A DNA stretch of 64,000 nt from an uncultured Lachnospiraceae bacterium (GCA_910587095.1 CAJUMJ010000048.1:45942-109941); one strand, 5' to 3'; numbered from the stretch's first letter, positions 1 to 8,998 are shown. Numbers and translations are program-made. Notes: a model not told the origin generated them from the sequence alone.

Positions 1-2
1 AA

Positions 3-107
3 CAGCGGATTCCATTTGCGATTTCAATGGATATTCCCAACGCAGATACAATCACAGCCATTGACGATGTGAGGAATGGTAGAAATTTAAGCCGTACGTT
101 TTATTAA
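3..107 (+). CDS. C-terminal fragment of a RelB/DinJ-type antitoxin
   Basis: The frame is open from the window edge and ends at TAA 105-107 after 34 residues. It reads QRIPFAISMDIPNADT and then AIDDVRNGRNL. The pattern IPF-x-I-S-x-D-I-P-N-A-x-T, followed by a short D/N-rich tail with GRNL, is characteristic of the C-terminal half of RelB/DinJ antitoxins, which neutralise RelE/YafQ-type mRNA interferases. The N-terminal DNA-binding half lies outside the window. No RelE/YafQ-like toxin frame follows it, so the antitoxin may be an orphan. Recognition rests on the tail only. Confidence 0.55.
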   Translation, partial: QRIPFAISMDIPNADTITAIDDVRNGRNLSRTFY

Positions 108-496
108 AAACTGGCAAGCGGAGTACCGTTATCCACGGCTGTTGCCATGATTGCGGGCATCCTGCGTCTGGACGGCGCGGGGGTTGCGAAGAACAGAGAT
201 GTGGCGAAGAGAATCACTGTGCTTTGTAAGCAGGTGTCTGCGAGAATCTGCTTATGGATTTTCACGCGCTGATGATAGAGCGTTTGTGGTGGGACAATGA
301 AAAATTCTCCATTCTGACAAACAATACGCAAAATATATATTGCGATGTATGTCGGTAGCAGAACGGATATGATTTATTATATGGCAGCAGTTTGCTCGGT
401 TGGGCAGGCGGCTGTCATTTATAATTAAGGTGATTTGTATAAAAGTGATGAGCCTATTTTGTCAAAAAATGCCAAAGATGAAAAATATGCACAAAA
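108..496. other. Region with no recognisable gene
   Basis: The antitoxin frame stays open after its stop for about 53 codons (ASGVPLSTAVAMIAGIL, then a basic stretch) and closes at a TGA near 272. It has no start codon with a ribosome binding site, and I do not recognise the product. It may be a decayed gene. The rest up to the regulator promoter is AT-rich with no convincing coding frame. Confidence 0.35.
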
Positions 497-499
497 AAG

Positions 500-540
500 G
501 GACATATGTCCTTAAAATAACAAGACGGAAAAAATATAAT
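500..540 (+). promoter_or_regulatory. Crp/Fnr-type operator and promoter of the nucleoside operon
   Basis: A perfect 12-bp palindrome, GGACATATGTCC, lies at 500-511 (centre 505.5). A consensus -10 TATAAT lies at 535-540. No good -35 is present (TTAAAA at the expected place). With a start site 7 nt past the -10, the palindrome is centred at -41.5, the position used by class II Crp/Fnr activators. The next gene encodes a Crp/Fnr protein, so autoactivation is inferred. Confidence 0.6.
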
Positions 541-560
541 AATTTTCAAGAGGTGATGAG

Positions 561-1265
561 ATGAATTCCATGGAAAAAATACAACTGTTACCCCTCGGAG
601 AAAGAAAGTATATACAGCAGCTTTTTAAGAACTGCACAAAAGAAGTTTTGGAAAATATGACTGTGATGAAAATCGAAAAAGAGTCAAATTTTATTGTGGC
701 AGGAGAAAAGTGCAGAAATATTTTTATTATTTTGAATGGCAGAGCCAGAGGAATTGATATGCAGATTCAAGGTAAAGTTTATACCTTTAAGGAGTTTGGT
801 CCCGGAAGAGTTTTGGGTGAGTTTGAATGCCTGTCCGGAATTCCCGAATACAGCATAACAATTCGGACGATCACGGACTGTACGTTCTGGGTGATACCGT
901 CGGCAATGTATCTTCGGTGGATGGGAAAAGATGGGGATGCATTATTCCTGAGAGTTCAAAGATTGTTGGAGGAACTGACCTATCAGACGATGGAAAACCG
1001 AAAAAATCTTTTGCTTAATTGCAGTGATCGTCTGATCCTTTATTTTTTGGAACAGTATGAGAGGCATCATATAGATAAAGGTGTGACAATCAGAAAAAGC
1101 AGGGATGAAATAGCCAACACGGTAGGTTTTTGCGTGAAGACGATTAATCGTAATATTAAGAGTCTGCAGGCGCAGAACTATATTGCAGTAAAGGCGGGCA
1201 AAGTTTGTATTTCTGATGAACAGTATGAAGAGATGCTGGAATATACGCAAAAAAAGCTTTTATAA
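561..1265 (+). CDS. Crp/Fnr family transcriptional regulator
   Basis: A 234-residue cytoplasmic regulator. Residues about 20-130 form a cyclic-nucleotide-binding-like beta barrel (GEKCRNIFIILNGRARG; FGPGRVLGEFECLSG). Residues about 135-225 carry the dimerisation helix and winged helix-turn-helix (SRDEIANTVGFCVKTINRNIKSL split around 180-202). It lacks the N-terminal four-Cys cluster of oxygen-sensing FNR, so the ligand is unknown. The start is supported by AGAGGTGATGAG just upstream. It is the first gene of a seven-gene nucleoside operon and sits 25 bp before the binding lipoprotein. A palindrome at 500-511 suggests it controls its own operon. Family assignment is secure; the inducer is not known. 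Confidence 0.88.
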   Translation: MNSMEKIQLLPLGERKYIQQLFKNCTKEVLENMTVMKIEKESNFIVAGEKCRNIFIILNGRARGIDMQIQGKVYTFKEFGPGRVLGEFECLSGIPEYSITIRTITDCTFWVIPSAMYLRWMGKDGDALFLRVQRLLEELTYQTMENRKNLLLNCSDRLILYFLEQYERHHIDKGVTIRKSRDEIANTVGFCVKTINRNIKSLQAQNYIAVKAGKVCISDEQYEEMLEYTQKKLL

Positions 1266-1290
1266 ATCGATTCAAATTATGGAGGTCGTC

Positions 1291-2340
1291 ATGAAGAAGA
1301 AGGGCGTTTTATTTGCAGCTATAAGTGGGTCTGCTCTAATGCTGCTGACAGGATGCAGCATTCCCCAAAAAGATACTACGAAATATAAGGTAGCCATGAT
1401 TACCGATACGGGAGGCGTAAATGACCAGGCTTTTAACCAGCTTGCATGGGAGGGACTGCAGAAATTTTCGGAGGAGTCCGGTGCGGAGGTCAGCTACATA
1501 GAGTCAAAGCAGGCTTCGGATTATGTGACGAATATGGACCGCGCCACAGACGGGTTTAACGATCTGATATGGGGAACGGGATTTGCGATGGCAGACCCTA
1601 TCGTTACGATTTCAAAATTAAATCCGGATATTTCCTTCGCGCTGATAGACAATCAGGTGCCGGATGCGCCGTTTAATGTGACATCGGTGGTGTTTAGGGC
1701 AGAAGAACCGTCTTTTATCGTGGGATATATTGCGGGCAAAACAACGAAAACTGATAAAGTGGGGTACGTGGGTGCGGTACGGACGGATACCAGTATGCAG
1801 TTTGAATATGGATATGCAGCCGGCGTGGCTTATGCTGCAGATGAATTGGGGAAAGAGATTGAAATTCAGATGCAGATGACGGAAAGCTACGCGGATGCGG
1901 CTAAGGCAAAAGCGGTAGCAAGTAAAATGTATTCATCCGGCTGCGATGTCATCTTCCATTCGGCAGGAGGCGCCGGATATGGCGTGATTGAGGCGGCGAA
2001 AGAGTGGGATCGGTATGTAATTGGAGTGGATAAAGACCAGTCATATCTGGCGCCGGACCATGTTTTGACATCTGCCCTGAAAAAAGTAGATGTGGCGATT
2101 GGATTGGTATCCGGGAGAGTGATGGATGGGGAGGATTTGGGCGGAGAGACCCTGAGCTATGGATTGAAAGAAGGATGTGTCGGCATACCGGAGAATAATC
2201 CGAATTTAACCCCGGAAGTTCAACAGGCGGCTATGGAAGTCATGGAGCAGATTCATAACGGTGAAATTATACCGCCAAAAACAGAGGAGCAGTATCAGGA
2301 ATTTTTATCGGAAAGGGGGCTTTATGATGGAAAACAATAG
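1291..2340 (+). CDS. BMP-family nucleoside-binding lipoprotein
   Basis: A 349-residue extracellular lipoprotein of the BMP/PnrA/Med family, which capture purine nucleosides for an ABC importer. It has a signal peptide with lipobox LLTGC (Cys about residue 22). The mature part starts with the family hallmark VAMITDTGGVNDQAFNQ and continues with SYIESKQASDY. The N-terminal DTGGVND loop normally contacts the ligand. The start ATG 1291 follows GGAGG at 1281. The ATPase gene begins 17 bp before this gene ends, so the two are translationally linked. The downstream PNP and DeoB genes support nucleosides as substrate. Confidence 0.9.
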   Translation: MKKKGVLFAAISGSALMLLTGCSIPQKDTTKYKVAMITDTGGVNDQAFNQLAWEGLQKFSEESGAEVSYIESKQASDYVTNMDRATDGFNDLIWGTGFAMADPIVTISKLNPDISFALIDNQVPDAPFNVTSVVFRAEEPSFIVGYIAGKTTKTDKVGYVGAVRTDTSMQFEYGYAAGVAYAADELGKEIEIQMQMTESYADAAKAKAVASKMYSSGCDVIFHSAGGAGYGVIEAAKEWDRYVIGVDKDQSYLAPDHVLTSALKKVDVAIGLVSGRVMDGEDLGGETLSYGLKEGCVGIPENNPNLTPEVQQAAMEVMEQIHNGEIIPPKTEEQYQEFLSERGLYDGKQ

Positions 2341-3859
2341 TGCGTATGCTGTTCAGATGAAAGATATCACCATTCGTTTTGGATCGTACTGTGCTTTAAA
2401 TAAAGTGCGGTTAGACGTCAAAAAGGGTTCGGTACATGCGATTCTGGGAGAAAACGGTGCGGGCAAGACGACTCTTATGAATATTTTATACGGGCTGTAC
2501 CAGAAGGATTCCGGGGAAATATCGCTGTATGGTAAAACGGAAGAGATCAGAAATCCGAGCATGGCCATTGCAAAAGGAATCGGTATGGTTCATCAGCATT
2601 TTATGTTGGTAGAGAATTTTACCGTGACGCAAAATATTATACTGGGGATGGAGACGGTAAAGGGAGCGGGCATACTTGATATGCGCTCTGCCAGACAGGA
2701 AGTTGAAGATATAGTGAAAAGGTATGGACTTCAAGTTGACCCGGATGCGCTGATTTCCGATATTTCTGTGGGCATGCAGCAGAGGGTTGAAATTCTCAAA
2801 GCATTGTACCGGGGTGCAGAAATATTAATTTTGGATGAGCCTACCGCCGTTTTGACGCCGCAGGAAATAGACGAACTGATAGGTATTATGAAGAAACTGA
2901 TCTCTGACGGAAAAACGATCATTATTATTACGCATAAACTGAAGGAGATCAAGAAGTCGGCCGATTACTGTACTATTATCCGCAGAGGTGAGTATGTGGA
3001 TACGGTGGCGGTAAAAGACGTAAGTCAGGAAGAACTTGCATCCATGATGGTTGGAAGGAAGGTACGTCTGGAAGTGGAAAAGGGACCGGCGAAACGAGGA
3101 GAAGTGATATTTGAAGTGTCGGATTTAGATGCCATGGATGAAAGAGGGGTTAAGGTGTTGAAAAGGCTTTCGATCCGGGTTCGCGGGGGTGAAATTTTCG
3201 GTATAGCCGGGGTGGACGGAAACGGGCAGAAAGAGCTTGTGGAAGTGATAACAAACTTAAGAAAAGCGGAAAGTGGAACGGTAAAAATACACGGAAGGGA
3301 GATTCAGAATACAACCACAAGAAATACCATGGATTCTGGAATATCCACCATCCATGAAGATAGGCAGAAAAGAGGAATCATTCCGGATTTTACGGTGGCG
3401 GATAATGTGGTGCTTGATACATTTCGGAGCGGCCGGTTTTCATCAAAAGGAATCTTGAACAAAAAGGCGATTGGGGAAGCGGCGGAAAACTTGCTAAAGG
3501 AATATGATGTCAGACCAAACGGGTGTAAAGATCTGCTGATTAGGGGGCTGTCCGGAGGTAATCAGCAGAAGGTTATTATCGGCCGGGAAATAGCGAATGA
3601 TCCGGATTTGCTGATTGCGGTACAGCCGACCAGAGGACTTGATGTAGGCGCGATTGAGTATGTACATAAAACGCTGATACGGGAACGGGACAAAGGAAAA
3701 GCAATTCTTTTGATTTCGCTGGAATTAGATGAGGTTCTTGCGCTTGCGGATACGATTGGCGTTATTTACGACGGAGCCGTGAATGCGGTTTTGGACAGAA
3801 AGGAAGCAAATGAAGAGAACATTGGTTTGCTGATGGCGGGAGGTACGTTACATGAATAG
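2324..3859 (+). CDS. Nucleoside ABC transporter ATP-binding protein, tandem NBDs
   Basis: A 511-residue double ATPase of the YufO/BmpA-associated type that powers nucleoside uptake. The first domain has Walker A GENGAGKTT, signature SVGMQQR and Walker B ILILDEPTA. The second domain has a degenerate P-loop (GVDGNGQKE) but an intact signature LSGGNQQK, as usual for RbsA-like tandem ATPases. I chose the ATG at 2324 (GAAAGGGGG at 2311-2319) over an upstream in-frame ATG at 2261 that lies deep in the preceding gene; 2327 is also possible. It overlaps the lipoprotein gene by 17 bp and the first permease gene by 8 bp. Confidence 0.92.
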   Translation: MMENNSAYAVQMKDITIRFGSYCALNKVRLDVKKGSVHAILGENGAGKTTLMNILYGLYQKDSGEISLYGKTEEIRNPSMAIAKGIGMVHQHFMLVENFTVTQNIILGMETVKGAGILDMRSARQEVEDIVKRYGLQVDPDALISDISVGMQQRVEILKALYRGAEILILDEPTAVLTPQEIDELIGIMKKLISDGKTIIIITHKLKEIKKSADYCTIIRRGEYVDTVAVKDVSQEELASMMVGRKVRLEVEKGPAKRGEVIFEVSDLDAMDERGVKVLKRLSIRVRGGEIFGIAGVDGNGQKELVEVITNLRKAESGTVKIHGREIQNTTTRNTMDSGISTIHEDRQKRGIIPDFTVADNVVLDTFRSGRFSSKGILNKKAIGEAAENLLKEYDVRPNGCKDLLIRGLSGGNQQKVIIGREIANDPDLLIAVQPTRGLDVGAIEYVHKTLIRERDKGKAILLISLELDEVLALADTIGVIYDGAVNAVLDRKEANEENIGLLMAGGTLHE

Positions 3860-4976
3860 GACGATGGAGAAATTATTGAAAAAGCCAATCACGGCAACTA
3901 TTGTTTCGATTATTCTGGGCTTCATTGTGGCAGCACTGATTTTGACAGCAGCCGGATATAATCCACTCGAAGCGTTTGGGGCACTGCTAAGAGGTACTAT
4001 GGGAAGACCAAAATATGTGGCAAATGTTCTGATCAAGGGGACGCCGATTATCATTACAGGCTTAAGTATTGCATTTGCATATAAGATGGGTTTATTTAAT
4101 ATCGGCGCGGAGGGACAATATATAGTGGGTTCCATAGCGGCAACCATTGTGGGAATACTCTGCGATTTCCCTCCGGCTATCCAGATTCCATTGATTATCA
4201 TTGCAGGCATGGCGGCGGGTGCCCTCTATGGAGGCATTGCGGGTTATCTGAAAGCCCGGTTCGGAATCAATGAAGTTATTACGACGATTATGCTGAACTG
4301 GATTGCGCTTTATTTATGCAACTTTATTTCACAGATTGCGCCGTTTTATAAGACAGGGACAACTGGGACATATGCGATTAATGAATCCGGGTTTACCGTG
4401 CTTTTCTCAAAATGGAAGACTTCCGAGGCTGCGGCTGATTTTATAGCCGGACATCCGCTGATCGGGGATATGATGAGGACGGACTTTAATATAGGTATAT
4501 TCGTGGCTGTTTTGCTTGCGGTGGGAATTACTTTTTTCCTAAATTATACGGCGAAAGGATATGAGTTGCGTGCCGTCGGATTCAATAAGGAGGGGGCGGA
4601 ATTTGCGGGTATATCCGTGAAAAAAAACATTATTCATACGATGTTGATTGCGGGAGCTCTGGCAGGGCTGGCAGCGGCGCTTAATATTACTGGAATTAAT
4701 CCGCACAATATTTCGCATCTGGCAATGTTTGAACAGAATGGTATGAACGGAATTGCGGTAGCGTTTATTGCGGGTGGTTCGCCGATCGGATGTATTTTTT
4801 CCGGGCTTTTGTTTGGCGGTCTATTGTACGGCGGACAGTCCATTCAGTATGAAGTAGGCGCGCCTTCTGAGATTATTAACATTATGATCGGAACGATCGT
4901 ATTTTTTGTGGCACTGACAAAAATCCTGCCGACGCTGGCAGAGTATTTGGCAAAGAGAGGTGAAACGAATGCTTAA
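3852..4976 (+). CDS. Nucleoside ABC transporter permease (YufP-like)
   Basis: A 374-residue integral membrane protein of the BPD_transp_2 (LivH/RbsC-like) permease family, with about 8-10 hydrophobic segments. The family motif is seen as GLFNIGAEGQY near residue 80 and as GLAAALNITG and GGSPIGCIFSGLLFGG later. It would form half of the membrane channel of the BMP-type importer. Its start overlaps the ATPase stop by 8 bp (ATGAATAG) and its end overlaps the second permease by 8 bp, so the whole transporter is one translational unit. Confidence 0.9.
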   Translation: MNRTMEKLLKKPITATIVSIILGFIVAALILTAAGYNPLEAFGALLRGTMGRPKYVANVLIKGTPIIITGLSIAFAYKMGLFNIGAEGQYIVGSIAATIVGILCDFPPAIQIPLIIIAGMAAGALYGGIAGYLKARFGINEVITTIMLNWIALYLCNFISQIAPFYKTGTTGTYAINESGFTVLFSKWKTSEAAADFIAGHPLIGDMMRTDFNIGIFVAVLLAVGITFFLNYTAKGYELRAVGFNKEGAEFAGISVKKNIIHTMLIAGALAGLAAALNITGINPHNISHLAMFEQNGMNGIAVAFIAGGSPIGCIFSGLLFGGLLYGGQSIQYEVGAPSEIINIMIGTIVFFVALTKILPTLAEYLAKRGETNA

Positions 4977-5886
4977 TACATTGTCGTTATTGATTGGAAT
5001 TACTTTGATGTATTCCACACCGTTTGTATTTGGCGCGTTGGGCGGAGTGATATCCGAGCGTTCCGGTGTGATGAATATCGGTATAGAAGGTATGATGACA
5101 GTCGGGGCATTTATTGGCGCAATGACGGGATATTATACCGAAAGCCCGTTGTACGGCGTGATAAGCGCAGCACTCGTAGGCGGTTTGATCGCGGCATTAC
5201 ACGCAATGGCTGCTATTACTTTTAAAGCAGATCAGACCATTTCGGGCTGCGCAGTTAACTTATTGGGTCCGGGGCTTGCGTTATTTTTCTGCAGACTGGC
5301 ATTTGATGGTGCAACCATGTCTATGCCGGTAGAAAACAAGATTCCCAAAATTTTTGGAAACAAGGTAACCGGTCTTTTGGCGAATCTTAATGTGAGCGTG
5401 ATTACGATAGTTGCTCTGGCAGCAGCGGTGGGTATGTGGTTTCTGCTCTACAGGACGAAATGGGGGTTGCGGATCTGTGCGGTGGGAGAACAGCCGGCAG
5501 CGGCGGATACCCTGGGCATCAATGTATATAAAACGCGATATATTTGCGTGATTGTATCGGGTATGCTGGCAGGAATAGCCGGCGCCTCCATCACTCTGGA
5601 TGTGATGGCACAGTTTACGCCTACCGCTGTTGCGGGACAGGGATTCATTGCACTGGCAGCAGTTATTTTCGGAAAGTGGAAGCCGATGGGAGCATATTTC
5701 GCCTGTTTGATTTTTGGGTTTGCGCAGGCTCTGACTGTGGTACTTGGAGGCGGTTCCGTAGCGATTCCTTCGGCGCTTCTGGCAATGCTTCCCTATGTAC
5801 TGACAATTGTTATTCTGATCTTGTTTGTGGGGAAATCGGTTGCACCGAAAGCGGACGGAATTGCATACGAGAAAGGGAAACGTTAA
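4969..5886 (+). CDS. Nucleoside ABC transporter permease (YufQ-like)
   Basis: A 305-residue second permease of the same importer. Hydrophobic throughout, it carries the paired family motif SGVMNIGIEGMM near residue 35 and AVIFGKWKPMGAYFA near residue 240. The start ATG 4969 follows GAGAGGTGAA and overlaps the first permease. A further in-frame ATG at 4960 lies within the preceding gene and upstream of the ribosome binding site. A 92-bp gap with no terminator separates it from the phosphorylase, so co-transcription is likely. Confidence 0.9.
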   Translation: MLNTLSLLIGITLMYSTPFVFGALGGVISERSGVMNIGIEGMMTVGAFIGAMTGYYTESPLYGVISAALVGGLIAALHAMAAITFKADQTISGCAVNLLGPGLALFFCRLAFDGATMSMPVENKIPKIFGNKVTGLLANLNVSVITIVALAAAVGMWFLLYRTKWGLRICAVGEQPAAADTLGINVYKTRYICVIVSGMLAGIAGASITLDVMAQFTPTAVAGQGFIALAAVIFGKWKPMGAYFACLIFGFAQALTVVLGGGSVAIPSALLAMLPYVLTIVILILFVGKSVAPKADGIAYEKGKR

Positions 5887-5978
5887 GTGGCGATATATTA
5901 AAGGAAAGATCCAGTAAAGGATGATATTTTGAAACAAATAGATACCATATTCATTCATGACAGGAAAAGGAGAAAACT

Positions 5979-6800
5979 ATGTTTTATAACAAAATTAAAG
6001 AATCTGCGGAGTATATTAAGTCAAAGATCAATGTGGAGCCGGCGATCGGTGTGGTATTGGGAAGCGGACTGGGCAGTCTGGTTGACATAATGGAGGATAA
6101 AACTGTGATTCCCTATAAGGATATTCCGAATTTTCCTCAGTCACATGTGGCAGGGCATGCAGGGAATCTTGTGGTTGGCAGAATCGGAACGCAAACTGTG
6201 GCTGCCATGCAGGGAAGATTTCATTTCTACGAGGGATTTGAGATGAAAGAGGTTACTTATCCGATTTACGTGATGAAGTTCTTAGGGATTGAGAACCTGA
6301 TTGTTACGAATGCTTGCGGCGGGATTAATCAATCATTTAAACCCGGAGACCTTATGATTCTTACGGATTATATCAATATGCTGGGAACCAATCCGCTGAT
6401 CGGGGCAAACGATGAGCGGCTGGGCGTCAGATTCCCGGATATGTCTGAGGCGTATTCCAGAGAACTGATTCAAAAATCAAAGGAAATTGCCAGGCAGCTC
6501 GGTATTGCCTTTCAAGAGGGTGTGTATGCCATTTTCTCTGGTCCATGCTATGAGACGGCTGCGGAAATCAGAGCATATGAGAGACTGGGGGCGGATGCAA
6601 TCGGCATGTCTACCGTGCCGGAGACAATTGTTGCAAATTATCTCGGAATGAAAGTATTCGGTATCGCATGTATCACCAATATGGCGACAGGAATAGCTAA
6701 GGAGAAGCATACTCACGAGGAAGTGGTCAAGATTGCCAACGAAAGCAGCGCGAAATTGTGCAATTGGGTAGAGAAAATAATTGCGGACTGGCAGGTGTAA
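5979..6800 (+). CDS. punA: Purine-nucleoside phosphorylase (trimeric type)
   Basis: A 273-residue cytoplasmic enzyme that splits inosine or guanosine with phosphate into base and ribose-1-phosphate. It carries all family landmarks: phosphate loop GSGLGSL near residue 28, HAGNLVVG, QGRFHFYEGF, TNACGG, the base-binding stretch SGPCYETAAEIRA and the ITN motif with its Asn near residue 230. This is the low-molecular-mass trimeric class, which prefers 6-oxopurines and usually does not use adenosine. The start follows AAAAGGAG. It feeds ribose-1-phosphate to the phosphopentomutase encoded directly downstream. Confidence 0.95.
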   Translation: MFYNKIKESAEYIKSKINVEPAIGVVLGSGLGSLVDIMEDKTVIPYKDIPNFPQSHVAGHAGNLVVGRIGTQTVAAMQGRFHFYEGFEMKEVTYPIYVMKFLGIENLIVTNACGGINQSFKPGDLMILTDYINMLGTNPLIGANDERLGVRFPDMSEAYSRELIQKSKEIARQLGIAFQEGVYAIFSGPCYETAAEIRAYERLGADAIGMSTVPETIVANYLGMKVFGIACITNMATGIAKEKHTHEEVVKIANESSAKLCNWVEKIIADWQV

Positions 6801-6804
6801 GTGT

Positions 6805-7983
6805 ATGAAGAAATATAAAAGAGTATTTGTTATTGTGATGGATTCACTCGGAATCGGAGAGATGGCGGACTCTTCCGAATACGGTGACATCGGAGTAAAT
6901 ACATTTGTACATATATGGGAAACTCAGAACGGGCTTTCTATTCCCAATCTGCGGAAAATGGGGCTGGGTAATCTCTGCTATGTCACGCAGGATGAAGCTG
7001 TCGGCCGCTATCTTGCCTTGCGGGAGGCGAGCGTTGGAAAAGATACAATGACCGGGCATTGGGAGATGATGGGGTTATATATTACAACGCCGTTCAAAAC
7101 CTTTACTGAAAACGGATTTCCAAAGGAATTGATCAGGGAACTGGAGGAGCGTTGCGGCAGAAAAATTGTCGGAAATAAGTCTGCAAGCGGTACGGAAATT
7201 CTGGAAGAATATGGAGAGCATGAGATCGCAACGGGGGATATGATTGTTTACACTTCGGCGGACTCGGTCTTGCAGATCTGTGGCAATGAGGAGACGATGG
7301 GACTGGATAATTTATACCGTTATTGTGAAATTGCCAGAGAACTGACGATGCGAGATGAGTGGAAGGTAGGCCGTGTGATTGCAAGACCGTATGTCGGTAG
7401 GAAAAAGGGGACATTCAGTCGAACTGCCAACCGTCACGATTATGCGGTGAAACCTTTCGGAACTACAGTATTAAATGTGCTGAAGGAACAGGGATTTGAT
7501 GTGGTCAGCGTCGGAAAAATTAACGATATTTTCTGCGGCGAGGGAATCACGCAGGCATTTAAGTCAAAGAGCAGTGTTCACGGAATGGAGCAGACAATTG
7601 AGATGGCAGGGAAAGATTTTACGGGAATCTGCTTTGTAAACCTGGTTGATTTTGATGCTTTATGGGGGCACAGAAGGGATCCGAAAGGTTACGGCAAGGA
7701 GATAGAATCTTTTGATGAAAAATTGGGGGTTCTGCTCCGGCAGTTAAGAGAAGACGATCTGCTTATGATCACTGCAGATCATGGAAATGATCCCACTTAT
7801 ACCGGTACGGACCACACAAGGGAAAAAGTGCCGCTTTTGATCTATTCTCCGTCCATGAAAAATGGAGGCGGAATGGAGGAGGAAAAGACTTTTGCAGTAA
7901 TCGGCGCTACGATAGCGGATAATTTTGGAGTTAAGATGCCTGAAGGAACGATTGGCCACTCCATATTGGATAAAATTTCATAG
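6805..7983 (+). CDS. deoB: Phosphopentomutase
   Basis: A 392-residue alkaline-phosphatase-superfamily enzyme that interconverts ribose-1-phosphate and ribose-5-phosphate. The metal-site motifs are clear: DSLGIGEMADS at the N-terminus, KDTMTGHWEMMG in the middle, and TADHGNDPTY plus GTDHTREKVP near the C-terminus. The chosen ATG at 6805 lies 4 nt after the PNP stop; an upstream in-frame start at 6781 would overlap punA and has no better ribosome binding site. Together with PNP it turns imported purine nucleosides into free base and a pentose-phosphate-pathway intermediate. Confidence 0.95.
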   Translation: MKKYKRVFVIVMDSLGIGEMADSSEYGDIGVNTFVHIWETQNGLSIPNLRKMGLGNLCYVTQDEAVGRYLALREASVGKDTMTGHWEMMGLYITTPFKTFTENGFPKELIRELEERCGRKIVGNKSASGTEILEEYGEHEIATGDMIVYTSADSVLQICGNEETMGLDNLYRYCEIARELTMRDEWKVGRVIARPYVGRKKGTFSRTANRHDYAVKPFGTTVLNVLKEQGFDVVSVGKINDIFCGEGITQAFKSKSSVHGMEQTIEMAGKDFTGICFVNLVDFDALWGHRRDPKGYGKEIESFDEKLGVLLRQLREDDLLMITADHGNDPTYTGTDHTREKVPLLIYSPSMKNGGGMEEEKTFAVIGATIADNFGVKMPEGTIGHSILDKIS

Positions 7984-8001
7984 AATGACAAGTAGAAACA
8001 A

Positions 8002-8034
8002 GGCGGCAGCTTATCCTGATGGAAGGCTGCTGCC
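8002..8034 (+). terminator. Hairpin after deoB
   Basis: A 9-bp stem, GGCGGCAGC with GCTGCTGCC (one G-U pair), closes a 15-nt loop 18 nt after the deoB stop. There is no strong T-run, so it may be a weak terminator or an RNA-stabilising hairpin at the operon end. Confidence 0.45.
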
Positions 8035-8156
8035 TGCTTCTGCCATACGGTTTCGCGTCAGGATTCCGTGATAATACGGGAATCCGCTTTTGAGGGATTT
8101 CATTGACGGAAGAAATGACATATGAAGTCGACAACAATCCATACACGTGAAAATAA

Positions 8157-8285
8157 GGGAAATTATCGGCGTATTCAGATCCCTATGAAGAAAACCCGGG
8201 CGATATCAGAGCGATCAGTTTTTCACCGAACGGAGATGTGCTGAACGGCAATTTGTACGAAAAATATCATAGATATACTCAATGA
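8157..8285 (+). pseudogene. Short remnant of an unrecognised gene
   Basis: Codons from 8157 to the TGA at 8283-8285 read as a plausible protein tail (DIRAISFSPNGDVLNGNLYE). There is no start codon or ribosome binding site, and stops lie just upstream (8148, 8154). A tiny in-frame start at 8116 with another short reading lies nearby. It looks like the C-terminal debris of a lost gene; family not identified. The rest of 8035-8317 shows nothing further. Confidence 0.25.
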
Positions 8286-8317
8286 GTATAGGCCATGATA
8301 TTTTAGGAAAGAACAGG

Positions 8318-8998
8318 TTACGCATGGTTTCCGGTATCCCAGCACCACTTTGCAATTTTTTCAATCAGTGCGGCATCGACCTTGCCATAGGGGATACGGA
8401 TCGTTCCCTTATCGGTTTTGTAGTCCTGAAGCTCCTTCGCGAAATGCAATACGGCTTCGGGCCCCGGGTACAGTCCGATGTGCCCTTTGGAAGCGGCAAA
8501 GTGAAGAATATTATGCTTTTTCCAGAAGGTTGGCATACTCCATGAGATACGTTCCTCCGCTTCCGGCAGGGCGCTATGGAGAATCTGGCGGACATACTGT
8601 AATTCTTTCTGTTTATCCGCGTCCTGACTGAGTATATATTCGTCAATCGTCTTTGGCTTGTCGCCACAGTAATGACTCTGATCCTTTCTCTTAAATTCTC
8701 TTCCGCATTTGGGACATTTCCACATAGGTTTTTGCTCGGTTTCCCTTTCCTGAATCACTACATCGACATTATCACCAAAGCTCTTTCCAATCTGTCTGCG
8801 TATCTGTTTGGTAACGCCGATGATGTAACAGGGCGTTCCCATTTTTACCACCTGTCCACGGTAGGGAACACCGTCGAAGGTGGCGTTTACAAGCAAACGC
8901 CCTTTGCCAAAAAGTTCTTTGATGTCATAGGGCACTTCTACATAGGCGGCATCCATATTTTCGTTTTGCAGTATCGTTGCACTGAACTTTAATTCCAC
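8318..8998 (-). CDS. DUF1905 / zinc-ribbon / DUF1801 protein
   Basis: A 226-residue cytoplasmic protein in three parts. Residues 2-85 match the DUF1905 beta-barrel type (LVNATFDGVPYRGQV; GVTKQIRRQIGKSFGD). Residues 95-111 hold a short Cys/His cluster, CPKCGREF...HYCG, that resembles a zinc ribbon. Residues 118-220 resemble DUF1801/YdhG (SWSMPTFWKKHNILHFAASK; GLYPGPEAV). The biochemical role of either DUF is not established. It is a single gene, convergent with the nucleoside operon and divergent from the BlaI promoter. The family call comes from the motif pattern; the function is unknown. Confidence 0.75.
   Translation of the reverse strand: MELKFSATILQNENMDAAYVEVPYDIKELFGKGRLLVNATFDGVPYRGQVVKMGTPCYIIGVTKQIRRQIGKSFGDNVDVVIQERETEQKPMWKCPKCGREFKRKDQSHYCGDKPKTIDEYILSQDADKQKELQYVRQILHSALPEAEERISWSMPTFWKKHNILHFAASKGHIGLYPGPEAVLHFAKELQDYKTDKGTIRIPYGKVDAALIEKIAKWCWDTGNHA

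Noticed and set aside
340..560. Purine riboswitch before the nucleoside operon
   Set aside because: I looked for the three-way junction with its conserved loops and found none; the region shows a Crp/Fnr-type palindrome instead.
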